Notes: generated by a model from the sequence alone, not told the origin. 64,000 nt of DNA from Brevibacillus porteri (GCF_003013475.1 NZ_PXZO01000025.1:83163-147162); one strand, 5' to 3'; positions 25,549 through 35,103 are shown, counted from the first letter of the stretch. A program made the numbers and translations.

Positions 25549-25660
25549 AAACAAGTTCACTCCTTATATAAAATAAATAGTAAATAAAAATGTTTATTAA
25601 ATAGCGGTATGGAGATAGTATCACAACGGACAAGTGGTAATCAATCTAAATTTTTCCAGA

Positions 25661-25695
25661 AAATAAAAAGGCACCGGAAGGATATCCTCCGGTGC
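25661..25695 (-). terminator. Minus-strand terminator after stalk-domain gene
   Basis: Perfect stem GCACCGGA/TCCGGTGC followed on the minus strand by CTTTTTATTT. Confidence 0.85.
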
Positions 25696-25750
25696 TAGCG
25701 GGTCCCTAGTCCGCTGTCTTTTTCGTACGAATAAATAAGTGCAGAAGAAA

Positions 25751-26266
25751 TTATAATAACGACTTAATTTCCCCGGTATTCGGGTTCACTACGAACCAGC
25801 CATACGTACTGGTGTAGCTGTCGCCAGATTGGAAGTTGTTCACGACCGTTTGGTACACTTGGATGACATAGTGACCTTTTTCGTCGTCATGAGCGTACTC
25901 GACTACATGTGTCGGCGAGAGTTTGCCAGCGAATTTCTTTTTCACCAGCTCGATCGCTTCCATTTTGGAGTACATTTTTGCTGTTGGAATTTTACCGATG
26001 AAAATCGATTTGGTTCTCGCATCGTAAATGACCGGTTTGTTCAGGTTCTCTGCTACGAAGCGGATTGGTACATAGACGGAGTTTTTGTACATGATGCCTT
26101 GTACGTCGCTGTTTGGTGATTTCGGCATCCCGTCAAAGTAGTAGGTGAACGGTGTTTTCATTCCTTCTTCCGCGTCTGGAAAAGCGGGTGCTGCAATGGC
26201 AATTCCGGAAAAGAGCACCGAACCTACAACAATGCCCCCCAAAAATGACTTTATGTCCCATTTCAT
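25751..26266 (-). CDS. Secreted protein with copper-amine-oxidase-N (stalk) domain
   Basis: A 171-residue exported protein with an N-terminal hydrophobic signal or anchor (GGIVVGSVLFSGIAIAAPAF). The central part, from VQGIMYKNSVYVPIRFVAENL to SIFIGK, is the stalk or copper-amine-oxidase N-terminal domain, a non-catalytic surface module common in Paenibacillaceae. The C-terminal half, ending NPNTGEIKSLL, resembles a PepSY-like beta unit. No enzymatic residues are apparent. It probably acts at the cell envelope, role unknown. It appears monocistronic with a strong terminator. Confidence 0.75.
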   Translation of the reverse strand: MKWDIKSFLGGIVVGSVLFSGIAIAAPAFPDAEEGMKTPFTYYFDGMPKSPNSDVQGIMYKNSVYVPIRFVAENLNKPVIYDARTKSIFIGKIPTAKMYSKMEAIELVKKKFAGKLSPTHVVEYAHDDEKGHYVIQVYQTVVNNFQSGDSYTSTYGWFVVNPNTGEIKSLL

Positions 26267-26357
26267 GATGTGAAACCCTCTCCCTTTCTCTTTTCTCTAA
26301 ATCTTCCCAGCAATCATTATGTCAAAGATCATAGGAGAAAAGCTATCAAACGAGGGT

Positions 26358-26415
26358 ACTAGGAAACAAAGACTAGGAAACATGGGAAAGATAGGACCAA
26401 ATCAGAATGGTCCTA
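26358..26415. repeat. Direct repeats and palindrome upstream of ung
   Basis: ACTAGGAAACA occurs twice, 14 bases apart (26358 and 26372), followed by a perfect inverted repeat TAGGACCA/TGGTCCTA (26392-26415). They lie 75-130 bases before ung, between two divergent genes, and could be regulator sites. Confidence 0.5.
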
Positions 26416-26489
26416 GTTCTCGAATCAGTGGTTCAGTGATGGGGTGGTTTGTGGTAAGGTAGAAAAAAACAGCGGACAAGGTGAGGAAC

Positions 26490-27179
26490 ATGACTACCAT
26501 ATTGCAAAATGACTGGGCCCCCGTATTGGCCGATGAATTCGAAAAGCCCTATTATGTAAAGCTTCGTCAGACGTTGAAGGAAGAGTATCAGACGCAGACA
26601 ATTTACCCAGATATGTTTCATATATTCACAGCGCTGCACCTGACTGACTATCAGAATGCAAAGGTTGTGATTTTGGGGCAGGACCCGTATCACGGACCGG
26701 GACAAGCACATGGATTGAGCTTTTCGGTCAAGCCGGGAATCAAGCCGCCACCGTCTCTGGTCAACATCTACAAAGAACTGAAAAGCGATGTCGGTTTTGA
26801 AATTCCCCAGCATGGTTACCTGAACCATTGGGCGAAGCAAGGCGTCATGATGCTGAACACCGTTCTGACGGTTCGTCGCGGCACTCCGAATTCGCACAAG
26901 GACATTGGGTGGGAGACGTTTACGGATCGAATTATTCATTTGTTGAACGATCGGGAGACTCCACTTGTTTTCATCCTGTGGGGAAAGCATGCGCAGGAGA
27001 AGGCGGCATTCATTGATCGAAACAAGCATTTCGTCATCGCCTCCCCGCATCCGAGCCCATTTTCGGCGAATCGCGGCTTTTTTGGCAGTCGTCCTTTTTC
27101 GCGGACCAATGAGTTTTTGCGTTCGCGCGAGCTTCAAGAGATTGATTGGCAGTTGCCGATGCAGGTAGAGGAAGAGTAG
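26490..27179 (+). CDS. ung: Uracil-DNA glycosylase
   Basis: A 229-residue family 1 uracil-DNA glycosylase that removes uracil from DNA to start base-excision repair. The water-activating motif [18 protein letters not shown] is at about residues 64-81 and the [11 protein letters not shown] minor-groove loop with catalytic His is near the C-terminus. Length is usual for the family. The ATG at 26490 follows AAGGTGAGGA; a GTG nine bases earlier lies inside that ribosome site. No operon partner is seen. Confidence 0.96.
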   Translation: MTTILQNDWAPVLADEFEKPYYVKLRQTLKEEYQTQTIYPDMFHIFTALHLTDYQNAKVVILGQDPYHGPGQAHGLSFSVKPGIKPPPSLVNIYKELKSDVGFEIPQHGYLNHWAKQGVMMLNTVLTVRRGTPNSHKDIGWETFTDRIIHLLNDRETPLVFILWGKHAQEKAAFIDRNKHFVIASPHPSPFSANRGFFGSRPFSRTNEFLRSRELQEIDWQLPMQVEEE

Positions 27180-27204
27180 CCTGCATTTGTTTCAGGGAAA
27201 AGGA

Positions 27205-27251
27205 AAAGGATCTCCATTGTTTTGCATCATGCAGGGAGATCCTTTCTTTTT
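27205..27251. terminator. Terminator between ung and thiN
   Basis: Stem AAAGGATCTCC/GGAGATCCTTT then CTTTTTC on plus. The purine run on the other side suggests it may also serve the convergent thiN transcript. Confidence 0.82.
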
Positions 27252-27258
27252 CTAACGA

Positions 27259-27900
27259 TTAGTCTTTGCTTTTGACAACGAGCAGCTTGCCCGTTTGAAT
27301 CGTGATCGTTCCAGTCTGTTCCGTTAGCAGATTGCTGATGCCAAGCGTGTCGCCGATCCGCAGGGTCGCGTCCTTCAACGGATAGAGGAATCCAGTTAAG
27401 GTGATCCCTGTGACTTCCGATGTAAAAGGCAGCAGAGAAATATGATCAAAATGATCCTGCGCGATAGTACTATGGCGGTCAATCAGACGGATTTCATTGG
27501 TCTCATCGAGGATGAGGCAGTTGGTGCCCGTCTGCAACGCTTTGTTCAGCAAGTGTACGTTTGCCAGCATATGGTCAAAACGAGAGCCGAGCACACCAAG
27601 CAGCACAATTTCCTCGGGCTGTTGCTCGATTGCCCAAGTAAGGGCCATCTCTGTATCAGTCAAATCTTTCATGACGGGATCGCAGGAGGAGACGTGCATA
27701 CTGTGGCGTTCAATTTCTGCCATTTCCTCGGTGCTGACAGAATCGAAGTCACCAATCGACAATCTTGGCACAAGACCGTTGCGAATGAGGAACAAGGCAC
27801 CTCTGTCAACGCCGACGAGCCAATCATTTTCGCGAATCTCTTGGATCGCCCAGTTGCCCAGATTGCCCCCAGCGAATAGTAGGATGCGTGTAGGATTCAT
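27259..27900 (-). CDS. thiN: Thiamine pyrophosphokinase
   Basis: A 213-residue enzyme that converts thiamine to thiamine pyrophosphate with ATP. VGVDRGALFLI at about residues 30-40, SIGDFDSVS at about 52-60 and the TDTEMALTWAIE block form the active site, and LLGVLGSRFDHMLANVHLL is the second conserved block. It is a cytoplasmic homodimer. AAAGGTGG precedes the ATG. No thiamine riboswitch is visible near it. The ferredoxin-like gene lies 33 bases upstream on the same strand and may be co-transcribed. Confidence 0.93.
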   Translation of the reverse strand: MNPTRILLFAGGNLGNWAIQEIRENDWLVGVDRGALFLIRNGLVPRLSIGDFDSVSTEEMAEIERHSMHVSSCDPVMKDLTDTEMALTWAIEQQPEEIVLLGVLGSRFDHMLANVHLLNKALQTGTNCLILDETNEIRLIDRHSTIAQDHFDHISLLPFTSEVTGITLTGFLYPLKDATLRIGDTLGISNLLTEQTGTITIQTGKLLVVKSKD

Positions 27901-27933
27901 GCTACGGCCACCTTTATCTATTAGAAATACCCT

Positions 27934-28344
27934 CTATGTAGGAATCGAAGAGCGAAATGTGCTCTGACAAGCGAGGCGATAGCCTGTAGCGAGTTTTTCT
28001 CCCAGCTTTGCTTTTTCCTGTCCGGTTGGGGTGTCGAGTAATGATGCACCAGCTACGATCTGTACACTGCACTTGCCGCAATGCCCTTGTTGGCATTTGT
28101 AAGTGATGGGTTGATCTTGCGTGAGCGCAGCTTGTAATAGTGTCTGAGAGGGAGTGTACCGGACTGGCATCGTTTGTGAGCGCTGCTTCACCTGTACGAG
28201 CTTCTGCTCTGATTGGGGGCGAGCCGGACTCATTTCTGTTTTTTTCAATGATGTATGCGTCTGCACGGGAACGGGGGCTGGACTCGACATCTGTACGTCA
28301 GATCGTCCAGGAATGAGCGAGCCGACCGTAAGCTGTTTGCGCAT
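27934..28344 (-). CDS. 2Fe-2S ferredoxin-like protein with basic N-terminal extension
   Basis: A 136-residue protein whose C-terminal 85 residues are a plant-type 2Fe-2S ferredoxin domain. The cluster Cys residues are CQQGHCGKC (Cys-x4-Cys-x2-Cys) at about 90-98 and a fourth in LACQ near the C-terminus. The first 55 residues are Pro/Gln/Lys-rich and look disordered, an unusual extension. It may carry electrons to an oxygenase or reductase not encoded nearby. GGGAGG lies before the ATG. The partner is unknown. Confidence 0.82.
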   Translation of the reverse strand: MRKQLTVGSLIPGRSDVQMSSPAPVPVQTHTSLKKTEMSPARPQSEQKLVQVKQRSQTMPVRYTPSQTLLQAALTQDQPITYKCQQGHCGKCSVQIVAGASLLDTPTGQEKAKLGEKLATGYRLACQSTFRSSIPT

Positions 28345-28487
28345 AGGAACCTCCCGAGTAAGTGATTATTTAATTTTACCATGTCAGGCGTGTGGGTGAC
28401 AAAGCTGGAGAAAGGTGTTCCGAGATGATTGAATTTTTAGATTTTATCGATTAAAATATTTTTATCAAAAACTAGGAAGGTGATACC

Positions 28488-29396
28488 ATGATTACCATCA
28501 AACGGATGAGCGACTGTACCTTTGCAGAAGTGACCAAAGCGTGGAACCGAGGATTTGAAGGCTATTTTATCGAGTTTACGATGACAGAAGAAATGCTTGT
28601 CCAACGACTGGGGGGCGAGGGATACGTGCTGTCCCTGTCTGTGGTTGCTTTTGACGGCACGGAGCCGATTGGCGTAGTGGCCAGCGGGATGAGAACCATT
28701 GCAGGGCGAAAAGTCGCGTGGAATGGTGGAACGGGTGTCGCCACGGAATATCGTCGACAAGGAGTAGGGAAGCAACTGATTGAGGCGACATTGGATTTGT
28801 ACCGGGAAGCTGGGGTGGAAGTAGCTACCTTGGAGGCATTGAGCCAAAATACCAAAGCGATTGCCTTGTATGAGCAAAAAGGCTATGACGTTGTGGATCG
28901 TCTGTTGTTTTTACAGCAGAGTGGGCCGCTGGCAGAGAATGCCTTTCAGACAAATGTACAGGCTGATTATCGGGTTCGGCGCATTTTGGCTCCGGAAGTC
29001 GCCATGCTGCCGTTTTACGTGACCGATGTCCCATGGCAAAATTACTGGCTGAACTTGCGAGATGCGCAGGCCGTGCTTATAGAAGACAGAGAGGGTCAGG
29101 CGGTCGGCTATGCAATGTACAAGTGTTCGATAAACGAAGAAGGCAAAGTGAGTGGGATCGTGCTGCGTCAATGTGTTGCACAGCCAGAGCATCCTGATGC
29201 CCAAGACATTTTGAAAACCGCACTCGCGCACGTGTATGGGCCGCTTGCACACGATTGCCGCCGTTCTACGTTTAATTTGCGCGCGGCTGATACGTTGCTT
29301 GTTGAAATCCTGCAAGCGGCGGGATTCAGTCCTTCCGAGACGGAGCAGGTGTTTATGATCAAGCAGATGGAAGCCGCAAAGACTCCTGTCGTCTAG
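28488..29396 (+). CDS. GNAT-family N-acetyltransferase
   Basis: A 302-residue acetyltransferase with a clear N-terminal GNAT domain: GTGVATEYRRQGVGKQLIEA at about residues 84-103 binds acetyl-CoA, followed by ALSQNTKAIALYEQKGYDVV. The C-terminal half, about 160-300, looks like a second, weaker GNAT-like domain without an obvious cofactor loop, an arrangement common in Bacillales. The substrate is unknown. AGGAAGGTG sits before the ATG. It converges on the Fpg/MutM-type gene with only 18 bases between the stops. Confidence 0.85.
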   Translation: MITIKRMSDCTFAEVTKAWNRGFEGYFIEFTMTEEMLVQRLGGEGYVLSLSVVAFDGTEPIGVVASGMRTIAGRKVAWNGGTGVATEYRRQGVGKQLIEATLDLYREAGVEVATLEALSQNTKAIALYEQKGYDVVDRLLFLQQSGPLAENAFQTNVQADYRVRRILAPEVAMLPFYVTDVPWQNYWLNLRDAQAVLIEDREGQAVGYAMYKCSINEEGKVSGIVLRQCVAQPEHPDAQDILKTALAHVYGPLAHDCRRSTFNLRAADTLLVEILQAAGFSPSETEQVFMIKQMEAAKTPVV

Positions 29397-29414
29397 GGAG
29401 TGAATACGCTCCTG

Positions 29415-30221
29415 TCAATGCTGGCAGTTCGTGCAGGCGAATACTTTGCGGGAGGAGAGCTCGCTCTTTTCGATAGGCTGTCCACAGCGCGGGCAAGGCT
29501 CTCCGCCTCGATCGTACACCTGGCAGCGCTCATCGAAGCCACCTGTCAGGGAATCACCGGAAAAGAGCGGCTGCATGTAACCGCCGAATCGAATGGCTTC
29601 TGTAAGCACGGTTTGCATGGAATGATACAGTTGTTTTTGTTCCTCGAAAGAAAGCGTCGGGATCGTCCGGGTAGGAAGGATAGCGGCCTGAAAGCAGATC
29701 TCGTCCGCATAGCAGTTGCCGATGCCCGCCAGCAAATGCTGATTGACTAATGCTGTTTTGAGGACGCTGCGCTTGTCAGTGAGCAGCTCCGTAAATCGGG
29801 GAAAGGTAAACAGCGGGTCCAATGGCTCCGGACCGAGAGGAGCCAGTCTCTCGTCGATCTGAACGTTGGTGAGCAAGTGCAGGTAGCCTAAGCGGAGGCC
29901 GTGAAAATATAAAATGCGCTCGTCAAAGGCAAGAGTCACTTGAGCGGTTCTCTTCAGCTTGTCTTCCGCAGAGCCCAGGTATAGAAAGCCGCCGAGCATC
30001 AGATGAAGCAGCAGGACATGTCCACTTTCCAGATGGAAGAGAAGATGCTTGCCACGTCGGTCGACAAGTGTCAGGCGATTGCCTTGCAAGAGACGAGCAA
30101 ATTCCGCAGGTGGTAGATTAATCGTTTTTTCCCGCTGAACATGTGTGGCAGTAATTGTTCCGCCACCGATTTTTTCCTGTAGCAGTCGGCGATAGGTCTC
30201 CATCTCAGGTAATTCTGGCAC
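29415..30221 (-). CDS. mutM: DNA-formamidopyrimidine glycosylase family protein (Fpg/Nei)
   Basis: A 268-residue bifunctional DNA glycosylase/AP lyase. The mature N-terminus PELPEMET supplies the catalytic Pro and Glu; this fixes the start at GTG 30221, behind GGGAGGGAG, although the frame is open further upstream. The beta-hairpin Lys lies in DRRGKHLLF at about 53-61, the helix-two-turn-helix spans about 150-200, and the C-terminal zinc finger has all four Cys (CQVY...CPRCG...CTNC). It removes oxidised purines such as 8-oxoguanine. A second paralogue is common in Bacillales, so mutM may be elsewhere. Confidence 0.88.
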   Translation of the reverse strand: MPELPEMETYRRLLQEKIGGGTITATHVQREKTINLPPAEFARLLQGNRLTLVDRRGKHLLFHLESGHVLLLHLMLGGFLYLGSAEDKLKRTAQVTLAFDERILYFHGLRLGYLHLLTNVQIDERLAPLGPEPLDPLFTFPRFTELLTDKRSVLKTALVNQHLLAGIGNCYADEICFQAAILPTRTIPTLSFEEQKQLYHSMQTVLTEAIRFGGYMQPLFSGDSLTGGFDERCQVYDRGGEPCPRCGQPIEKSELSSRKVFACTNCQH

Positions 30222-30426
30222 CCTGACTCCCTCCCGTACGCAAAGTTTTTCGTAGGATGTCCCATATGGGGGATCCACATGCCGTACCCCGTCACTGTTT
30301 TTCGGTGATGGGTCTTTTGAATTTAGACAAGTTTACCAACGCTATTCGTAAATGGGGTAATATAATATGTAAGGTAGTAGGACTGGGCATTTGCCCGAAG
30401 GATATCGGACGGACAGGAGATTACAT

Positions 30427-31584
30427 ATGCAAAAAGTAGAATTGATCGCTACGGCGACTTTTGGTTTGGAATCAGTAGTAGCAGAAGAAGTAAAGGCACT
30501 CGGATACGGTCCGGTACAAGTGGAAAACGGCAAGGTAACGTTCACCGCAGATATTTCTGCGATTCCCCGCACAAATTTGTGGTTACGAACTGCCGACCGC
30601 GTGCGTCTTAAGATAGGGGAGTTCAAAGCGACTACGTTTGACGAGCTGTTTGAACAGACAAAAGCACTGCCGTGGGCCGATTGGATCACAGAGGATGGGA
30701 CGTTTCCAGTGGAAGGGAAATCGGTCAAATCTACCTTGTTCAGTGTGCCGGATTGCCAAGCGATCGTGAAAAAAGCAGTGGTAGAAAGTCTGAAAAAGAC
30801 CTACAAGCGCGAGTGGTTCGATGAGCAAGGGCCGCTGTACAAGATCGAGGTGGCACTTCTCAAGGATGTGGCGACGCTGACGATTGATACGTCAGGACCG
30901 GGCCTGCACAAGCGCGGCTACCGGGAATTGATCGGACAAGCGCCACTGAAGGAAACCATGGCTGCGGCGATGATTATGCTGTCTCGCTGGAAGCCTGATC
31001 GGGTATTCATGGACCCATTCTGTGGTTCGGGTACACTTCCGATTGAGGCGGCGCTGATCGGACAAAACATCGCTCCGGGGATGAATCGGGAATTCGTTTC
31101 CGAGACGTGGCCTATCATTCCGAAAACAGCTTGGCGTGAAGCGCGCGCAGAGACCCATGATTTGGCTCGTTATGATCAAAAGCTGGAGATTATCGGGACA
31201 GATATGGATGACGAGATCTTGAAAATTGCCCGCCACAACGCCACTGAGGCCGGTGTAGATGACCTGATTCATTTTCAACGCATGGATGTGAGGGATGTGC
31301 GGACCAAGCGCAAGTACGGCTACTTGATTTGCAACCCACCTTATGGGGAGCGCTTGGGAGAATGGAAGCAGGTTGCCAAGATGTATGGCGAAATGGGGGA
31401 AACCTTTGCTGCCATGGATACGTGGTCTTTCTATGTTATTACGTCCGATGAACAGTTTGAGGAGCATTTTGGTCGTACAGCAAGCAAAAAGCGCAAGCTC
31501 TACAACGGAAATATCAAGGTAGATTACTATCAGTTTTTCGGACCTAGACCGCCGCGTGGGCCAATGGTTACCCCGACCGAATAG
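30427..31584 (+). CDS. ypsC: THUMP-domain RNA methyltransferase (RlmL N-half/YpsC type)
   Basis: A 385-residue class I SAM-dependent RNA methyltransferase. The N-terminal part is a ferredoxin-like/THUMP RNA-binding region starting MQKVELIATATFGLESVVAEEV. The SAM motif MDPFCGSGTLPIEAAL is at about residues 193-208 and the catalytic CNPPYGERLG at about 300-309. By family it modifies 23S rRNA at the RlmL/G2445-type position. ATG 30427 follows GGACAGGAG; an upstream in-frame start reads as unlikely protein. It stands alone, before the SLH protein gene. Confidence 0.9.
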   Translation: MQKVELIATATFGLESVVAEEVKALGYGPVQVENGKVTFTADISAIPRTNLWLRTADRVRLKIGEFKATTFDELFEQTKALPWADWITEDGTFPVEGKSVKSTLFSVPDCQAIVKKAVVESLKKTYKREWFDEQGPLYKIEVALLKDVATLTIDTSGPGLHKRGYRELIGQAPLKETMAAAMIMLSRWKPDRVFMDPFCGSGTLPIEAALIGQNIAPGMNREFVSETWPIIPKTAWREARAETHDLARYDQKLEIIGTDMDDEILKIARHNATEAGVDDLIHFQRMDVRDVRTKRKYGYLICNPPYGERLGEWKQVAKMYGEMGETFAAMDTWSFYVITSDEQFEEHFGRTASKKRKLYNGNIKVDYYQFFGPRPPRGPMVTPTE

Positions 31585-31597
31585 ACATAAGAGTATT

Positions 31598-31619
31598 GTT
31601 CAAAGATGACTTTTTGAAC
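31598..31619. repeat. Short palindrome resembling ends of the 761-922 repeat
   Basis: GTTCAAA/TTTGAAC arms around GATGACT. The sequence resembles the complement of the left end of the repeat at 761-922, as if only the tips remained. Confidence 0.4.
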
Positions 31620-31658
31620 TACCTCTAAAGAAGGGGCATAATTGGAGGAGAAAATGCA

Positions 31659-34394
31659 ATGAGCAAGAGTAGATTCGGGAGCAGAATGCTGGCTGCGCTA
31701 TTGGCAGCGACGACATTACTGGTCCAAAGCACGCCGTTGACTCATGCTGCGACAGAGCCAGAGAAACCGGCGGTGGAGAGCGAGAAACCAGCAGACCAGA
31801 CCAAGAAGCTGGAAGATCAGTTCAAAAAACAAGAAGAAGCGCAGACGGAGTTTACGGATTTGGGCAACAGCTACGCCAGTAAAGCCGTAACCAGACTTGC
31901 AGCCCTTCATATGATCAGTGGTCAGGGAGAAAACCGCTTTAACCCGCAAAACACGATTTCTAGACAGGATATTGCAGTGCTTTTGACAAAAGTAATCGGT
32001 CTTCAACCAACAGAAATCGACGATGCCGCTTTTGAAGATGTACCATTGGAAAGTCCTTATGCACCGTACGTATATGGACTCTCTGAGTTGGGTGTGATGA
32101 ACGGTAGAAGTGAGCACACGATGGGTGCTCTAGACCCGCTTACACGACAAGAGCTGGCTGTCATGCTGTCTCGCTTGATGAAAGAGGGCGCTGTGACCAA
32201 AGTGGCAGGTCAGACCCCTGTTGCATACAGCGATGAAGAAGAATTCGCCGATTACGCCAAAACGGCCGTGGAAGAAGTGACGAATCAGCGCTGGATGCAA
32301 GGTGCAGGCGGCAAGTTTAATCCGACAGGTACTGTCACGCGTGCAGAGGCTGCTGTGATCGCTGAGCGCGCCTTGGATGCACGCTACCAGCAAGCAGAAC
32401 AGGTGAAATACAAGGTAGATGTAGAGCGGCTGAGTTTGGCTGCTGGCACGAGCCAACGCTTGAAGGTAAGCAGCATCGGCGGAGATGATCTGCCTTTTAC
32501 ACCTATTTTCGCTTTTGATCGTCCCGAGCTGGGAGCCGTTTCGGCTGACGGAACCTTTGTTGCTGGTCCTACAGCAGGAAAAGGAAATCTCACGGTGACA
32601 GTCGGCTACAAAACGACGACGATTCCCGTTGAGATCAAGGACGCTGGTAAGCCAGCTGTCGAAAAGGTAGAGGACACGCCAAAGACTACGCCGGTGACTT
32701 CCTCCAATGAATCGGCAACGAAAGTCGATGAAAGTAAGACGGTAGTAGAGGGAGAAAAGCCAGACGCAGACACCGGAACAACAGAAACGGATGCAACGAA
32801 GCCTGCTGATCCAGAAGAAGAGGCGAAAGAGCCAGCAGAGAAGGACGAACTGGTCAATATCGCACCAGGCAGTTATACATCGGTTACTACTTTTGGAGCG
32901 CCAGACTCGTATTTCCAAGAGCTGGAGAAGCAGTATCCGGGTCCAGTAGGCGGACTTGTTACGCCTACAGAAGACTGGACGGGATACCACCGTCAGTTTG
33001 GGCGCAAGGTGACCGTTGAGCTCGACGAGGCGAAGCCATTGGAGAGAGTTGCGCTGACGTTTAAGCAACAGAAGACCTCGGGCATCACGATGCCAGAATA
33101 CATGGAAGTCGAGGTATCTCGCGACGGGAAAGTGTGGTCGTATGCGGGAAGAGCCGTTCACGATGTTTCCGCCAAAGAGGACAAGCTGGTTACACGCACA
33201 TTGAGCGTGACCTTGCCGGACGTCAACACCCGTTATGTCCGGGTATCTTTCCCGGTGAAAGTATTTACGTTCGCTCGCCAGCTGGAGGTATGGGCAAAAA
33301 CGGATAGCGAGTGGAACAATGGCGCTGTCTTGTTGCCGCCACCAAACCCGGCAAAGCTGGAAGATGCCAAACAAGCAGGACGTCGTGTGGAAAATATGCT
33401 GCTCGCTTATACCGGAGAGCATGGCGAACTCGGGACATGGACCAAAGAGGATTTCCTCCCGATGGTTGGTTACCGCACCGTAGATGGTTATATGCGTGAC
33501 CAGATGTTTGACACGATTTTGTTCCTGCCGTATCAGACGATTCCTGCTACGAAGGAAAGCTGGACAACGTATATGAATGATTTGTTCGGCTCGAATAAGC
33601 AGCTGGATGCTCTTAACCAAGCTATGCGGGAATACAATCGCCTGCGCGGAACGCTGTATTCAACACCGACGCAGGAAAATGTTGTGTTGGCTCTGCCATA
33701 TCCGAATGCCAGTCAGACCAATTTTGGCCAGCTGGATGAAAAGAAACCATCCCTTTCCTTCAACCCTGCGGGAATTGGGGAAGAGCAAGCGTATCAGAAC
33801 CGCAAAGCTGCACTGGAATGGTACTTCCAGGAGCTCATGAAGCGCTGGAACAAGGAAGGATACGCGTATCTGAAGCTGGAAGGAATCTATTGGTTCCATG
33901 AGCTGGTGGAGGATGGTGCACCGAAAGAACGTCAGCTGATTCGTGACATGGGTAGCATGGTGCATGACGAGGCGCTGCGATACTATTGGATTCCGTATTT
34001 CGGTGCACCGGGAGTGTCCGAGTGGAAATCTCTTTATTTCGATAAGGCATTCCTGCAGCCGAGCTATTATAGCGACAAGCCGGTAGGAATTGACCGTATT
34101 CAAGGGGTGCTGGACGTCGTCAACAAGTACGACATGGACATCGAGATCGAAGGCGACTGGAAGATGTACAATGATCCGAAGTTCTATCAGACCTACTACA
34201 ATCAGTTAGTGGCCACCCACAAGCTGGGGATGGATAAAAACAACGTACACGCTTACTACTTCGGCTCCAAGACATTGCTAGAGTCTGTCAAGAGCACGGA
34301 CCCTGTCAAGCGCGCCATCTATGAAGATACGTACAAATGGATGCGCGGTCGTTTTGACAGAACGGAATTTTTCGAGGGCAGCGAGATGCCGTAG
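31659..34394 (+). CDS. S-layer-anchored protein with SLH domains and DUF4855
   Basis: A 911-residue exported surface protein. The signal peptide ends near THA-AT (residue 30). Three SLH domains follow at about 65-115, 125-175 and 188-240; they bind pyruvylated secondary cell-wall polymer. Next come a bacterial Ig-like domain at about 250-330, a Thr/Glu/Pro/Lys-rich linker to about 400, and a large DUF4855 region, with a discoidin-like beta sandwich at about 410-560 and a TIM-barrel-like part ending near 905. DUF4855 is linked to polysaccharide use or cell-surface glycan work, but no activity is proven. It is monocistronic with a terminator. Confidence 0.88.
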   Translation: MSKSRFGSRMLAALLAATTLLVQSTPLTHAATEPEKPAVESEKPADQTKKLEDQFKKQEEAQTEFTDLGNSYASKAVTRLAALHMISGQGENRFNPQNTISRQDIAVLLTKVIGLQPTEIDDAAFEDVPLESPYAPYVYGLSELGVMNGRSEHTMGALDPLTRQELAVMLSRLMKEGAVTKVAGQTPVAYSDEEEFADYAKTAVEEVTNQRWMQGAGGKFNPTGTVTRAEAAVIAERALDARYQQAEQVKYKVDVERLSLAAGTSQRLKVSSIGGDDLPFTPIFAFDRPELGAVSADGTFVAGPTAGKGNLTVTVGYKTTTIPVEIKDAGKPAVEKVEDTPKTTPVTSSNESATKVDESKTVVEGEKPDADTGTTETDATKPADPEEEAKEPAEKDELVNIAPGSYTSVTTFGAPDSYFQELEKQYPGPVGGLVTPTEDWTGYHRQFGRKVTVELDEAKPLERVALTFKQQKTSGITMPEYMEVEVSRDGKVWSYAGRAVHDVSAKEDKLVTRTLSVTLPDVNTRYVRVSFPVKVFTFARQLEVWAKTDSEWNNGAVLLPPPNPAKLEDAKQAGRRVENMLLAYTGEHGELGTWTKEDFLPMVGYRTVDGYMRDQMFDTILFLPYQTIPATKESWTTYMNDLFGSNKQLDALNQAMREYNRLRGTLYSTPTQENVVLALPYPNASQTNFGQLDEKKPSLSFNPAGIGEEQAYQNRKAALEWYFQELMKRWNKEGYAYLKLEGIYWFHELVEDGAPKERQLIRDMGSMVHDEALRYYWIPYFGAPGVSEWKSLYFDKAFLQPSYYSDKPVGIDRIQGVLDVVNKYDMDIEIEGDWKMYNDPKFYQTYYNQLVATHKLGMDKNNVHAYYFGSKTLLESVKSTDPVKRAIYEDTYKWMRGRFDRTEFFEGSEMP

Positions 34395-34403
34395 TGAATG
34401 GAA

Positions 34404-34447
34404 AAGAGTCTGTTTCCCGCTTTGTGGGGAGACAGACTCTTTTTTTT
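34404..34447. terminator. Terminator after SLH-DUF4855 gene
   Basis: Long stem AAGAGTCTGT/ACAGACTCTT extended by CCC/GGG, then eight T. It lies just after the stop of the convergent DUF1643 gene too. Confidence 0.9.
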
Positions 34448-34449
34448 AT

Positions 34450-35097
34450 CTAAAGCGGATGGGCAGACTTTCGCCCAATCGTTTTCCTATAGATCTCCAC
34501 CAGTTCCTCCAGGATCATTTCTTTCGTCGCATGTAGAAGCGGACTCGGATGGTAGTAATCGATTCCCTTGGGGCAAGGCTTGCCAAAAGTCGGTATCCCT
34601 GCTGCTGCGATCCGTTGTTTCCACAGTTTCTTGAGCGAAGAAAAATGCTGCCAGGAATGGTGATGTGAAAGCCCCCACCCCAGCAGGAGCCACGGATGCT
34701 TTTGCAGTTCCTGCGTAGATACGAGCTGAGCCGCAAGCGTCGTTTCTTTCTCGTGAATGAGCTGCTCGAAATGAGAAATGGCACTCACGGCAGCTGCATT
34801 TTGTACGGAAAACAGGTTGTACATATGGAATCTGCCTGCCAATGCCCGCTTTCCGTAGATTGCCTCCACCAGCCGGATCAATTGTCGCATGGTGGGATCG
34901 AGTGTGGTTTGACCTATGACGCTATGACCGGGAGCAGGTCTTTCACGAAAAAGCTTGGCACTACCAGGGTTCAGTAAGAGACAGCTCCCAAGAGAACGAT
35001 GCCCCTCTGAATACGCTCCCCATTGAAGATAGGTAGAAGTTCGGTAGACGATTCCTCGATGTTCTCTAAATGTAGCAAAGGCATTCGGCTGGTTTAT
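34450..35097 (-). CDS. DUF1643 family protein with no standard start codon
   Basis: The first ATG (34890) would give 146 residues, but the frame runs on upstream with clear protein-like sequence for 69 more codons, including SCLLLNPGSAKLF and TTLDPTMRQL, the signature of DUF1643 (NPS.A...DPT...NLF). There is no in-frame ATG, GTG or TTG before a TAG. A strong AGGAGGGG site at 35104-35111 lies six bases before an ATA codon (35095-35097), the best start, giving 215 residues beginning NQPNAFATFREHRG after Met. GTT or ATC nearby are alternatives. DUF1643 function is unknown. Confidence 0.72.
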   Translation of the reverse strand: MNQPNAFATFREHRGIVYRTSTYLQWGAYSEGHRSLGSCLLLNPGSAKLFRERPAPGHSVIGQTTLDPTMRQLIRLVEAIYGKRALAGRFHMYNLFSVQNAAAVSAISHFEQLIHEKETTLAAQLVSTQELQKHPWLLLGWGLSHHHSWQHFSSLKKLWKQRIAAAGIPTFGKPCPKGIDYYHPSPLLHATKEMILEELVEIYRKTIGRKSAHPL

Positions 35098-35103
35098 AAC
35101 GAT

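Noticed and set aside
32130..33620. Long open frame of 496 codons on the minus strand
   Set aside because: It is antisense to the SLH-DUF4855 gene, lacks a ribosome site and is Cys/Arg/Leu-rich in the manner of shadow frames.
34696..34977. Plus-strand ORF opposite the DUF1643 gene
   Set aside because: The minus-strand frame carries the DUF1643 motifs; the plus-strand frame has none and no ribosome site.
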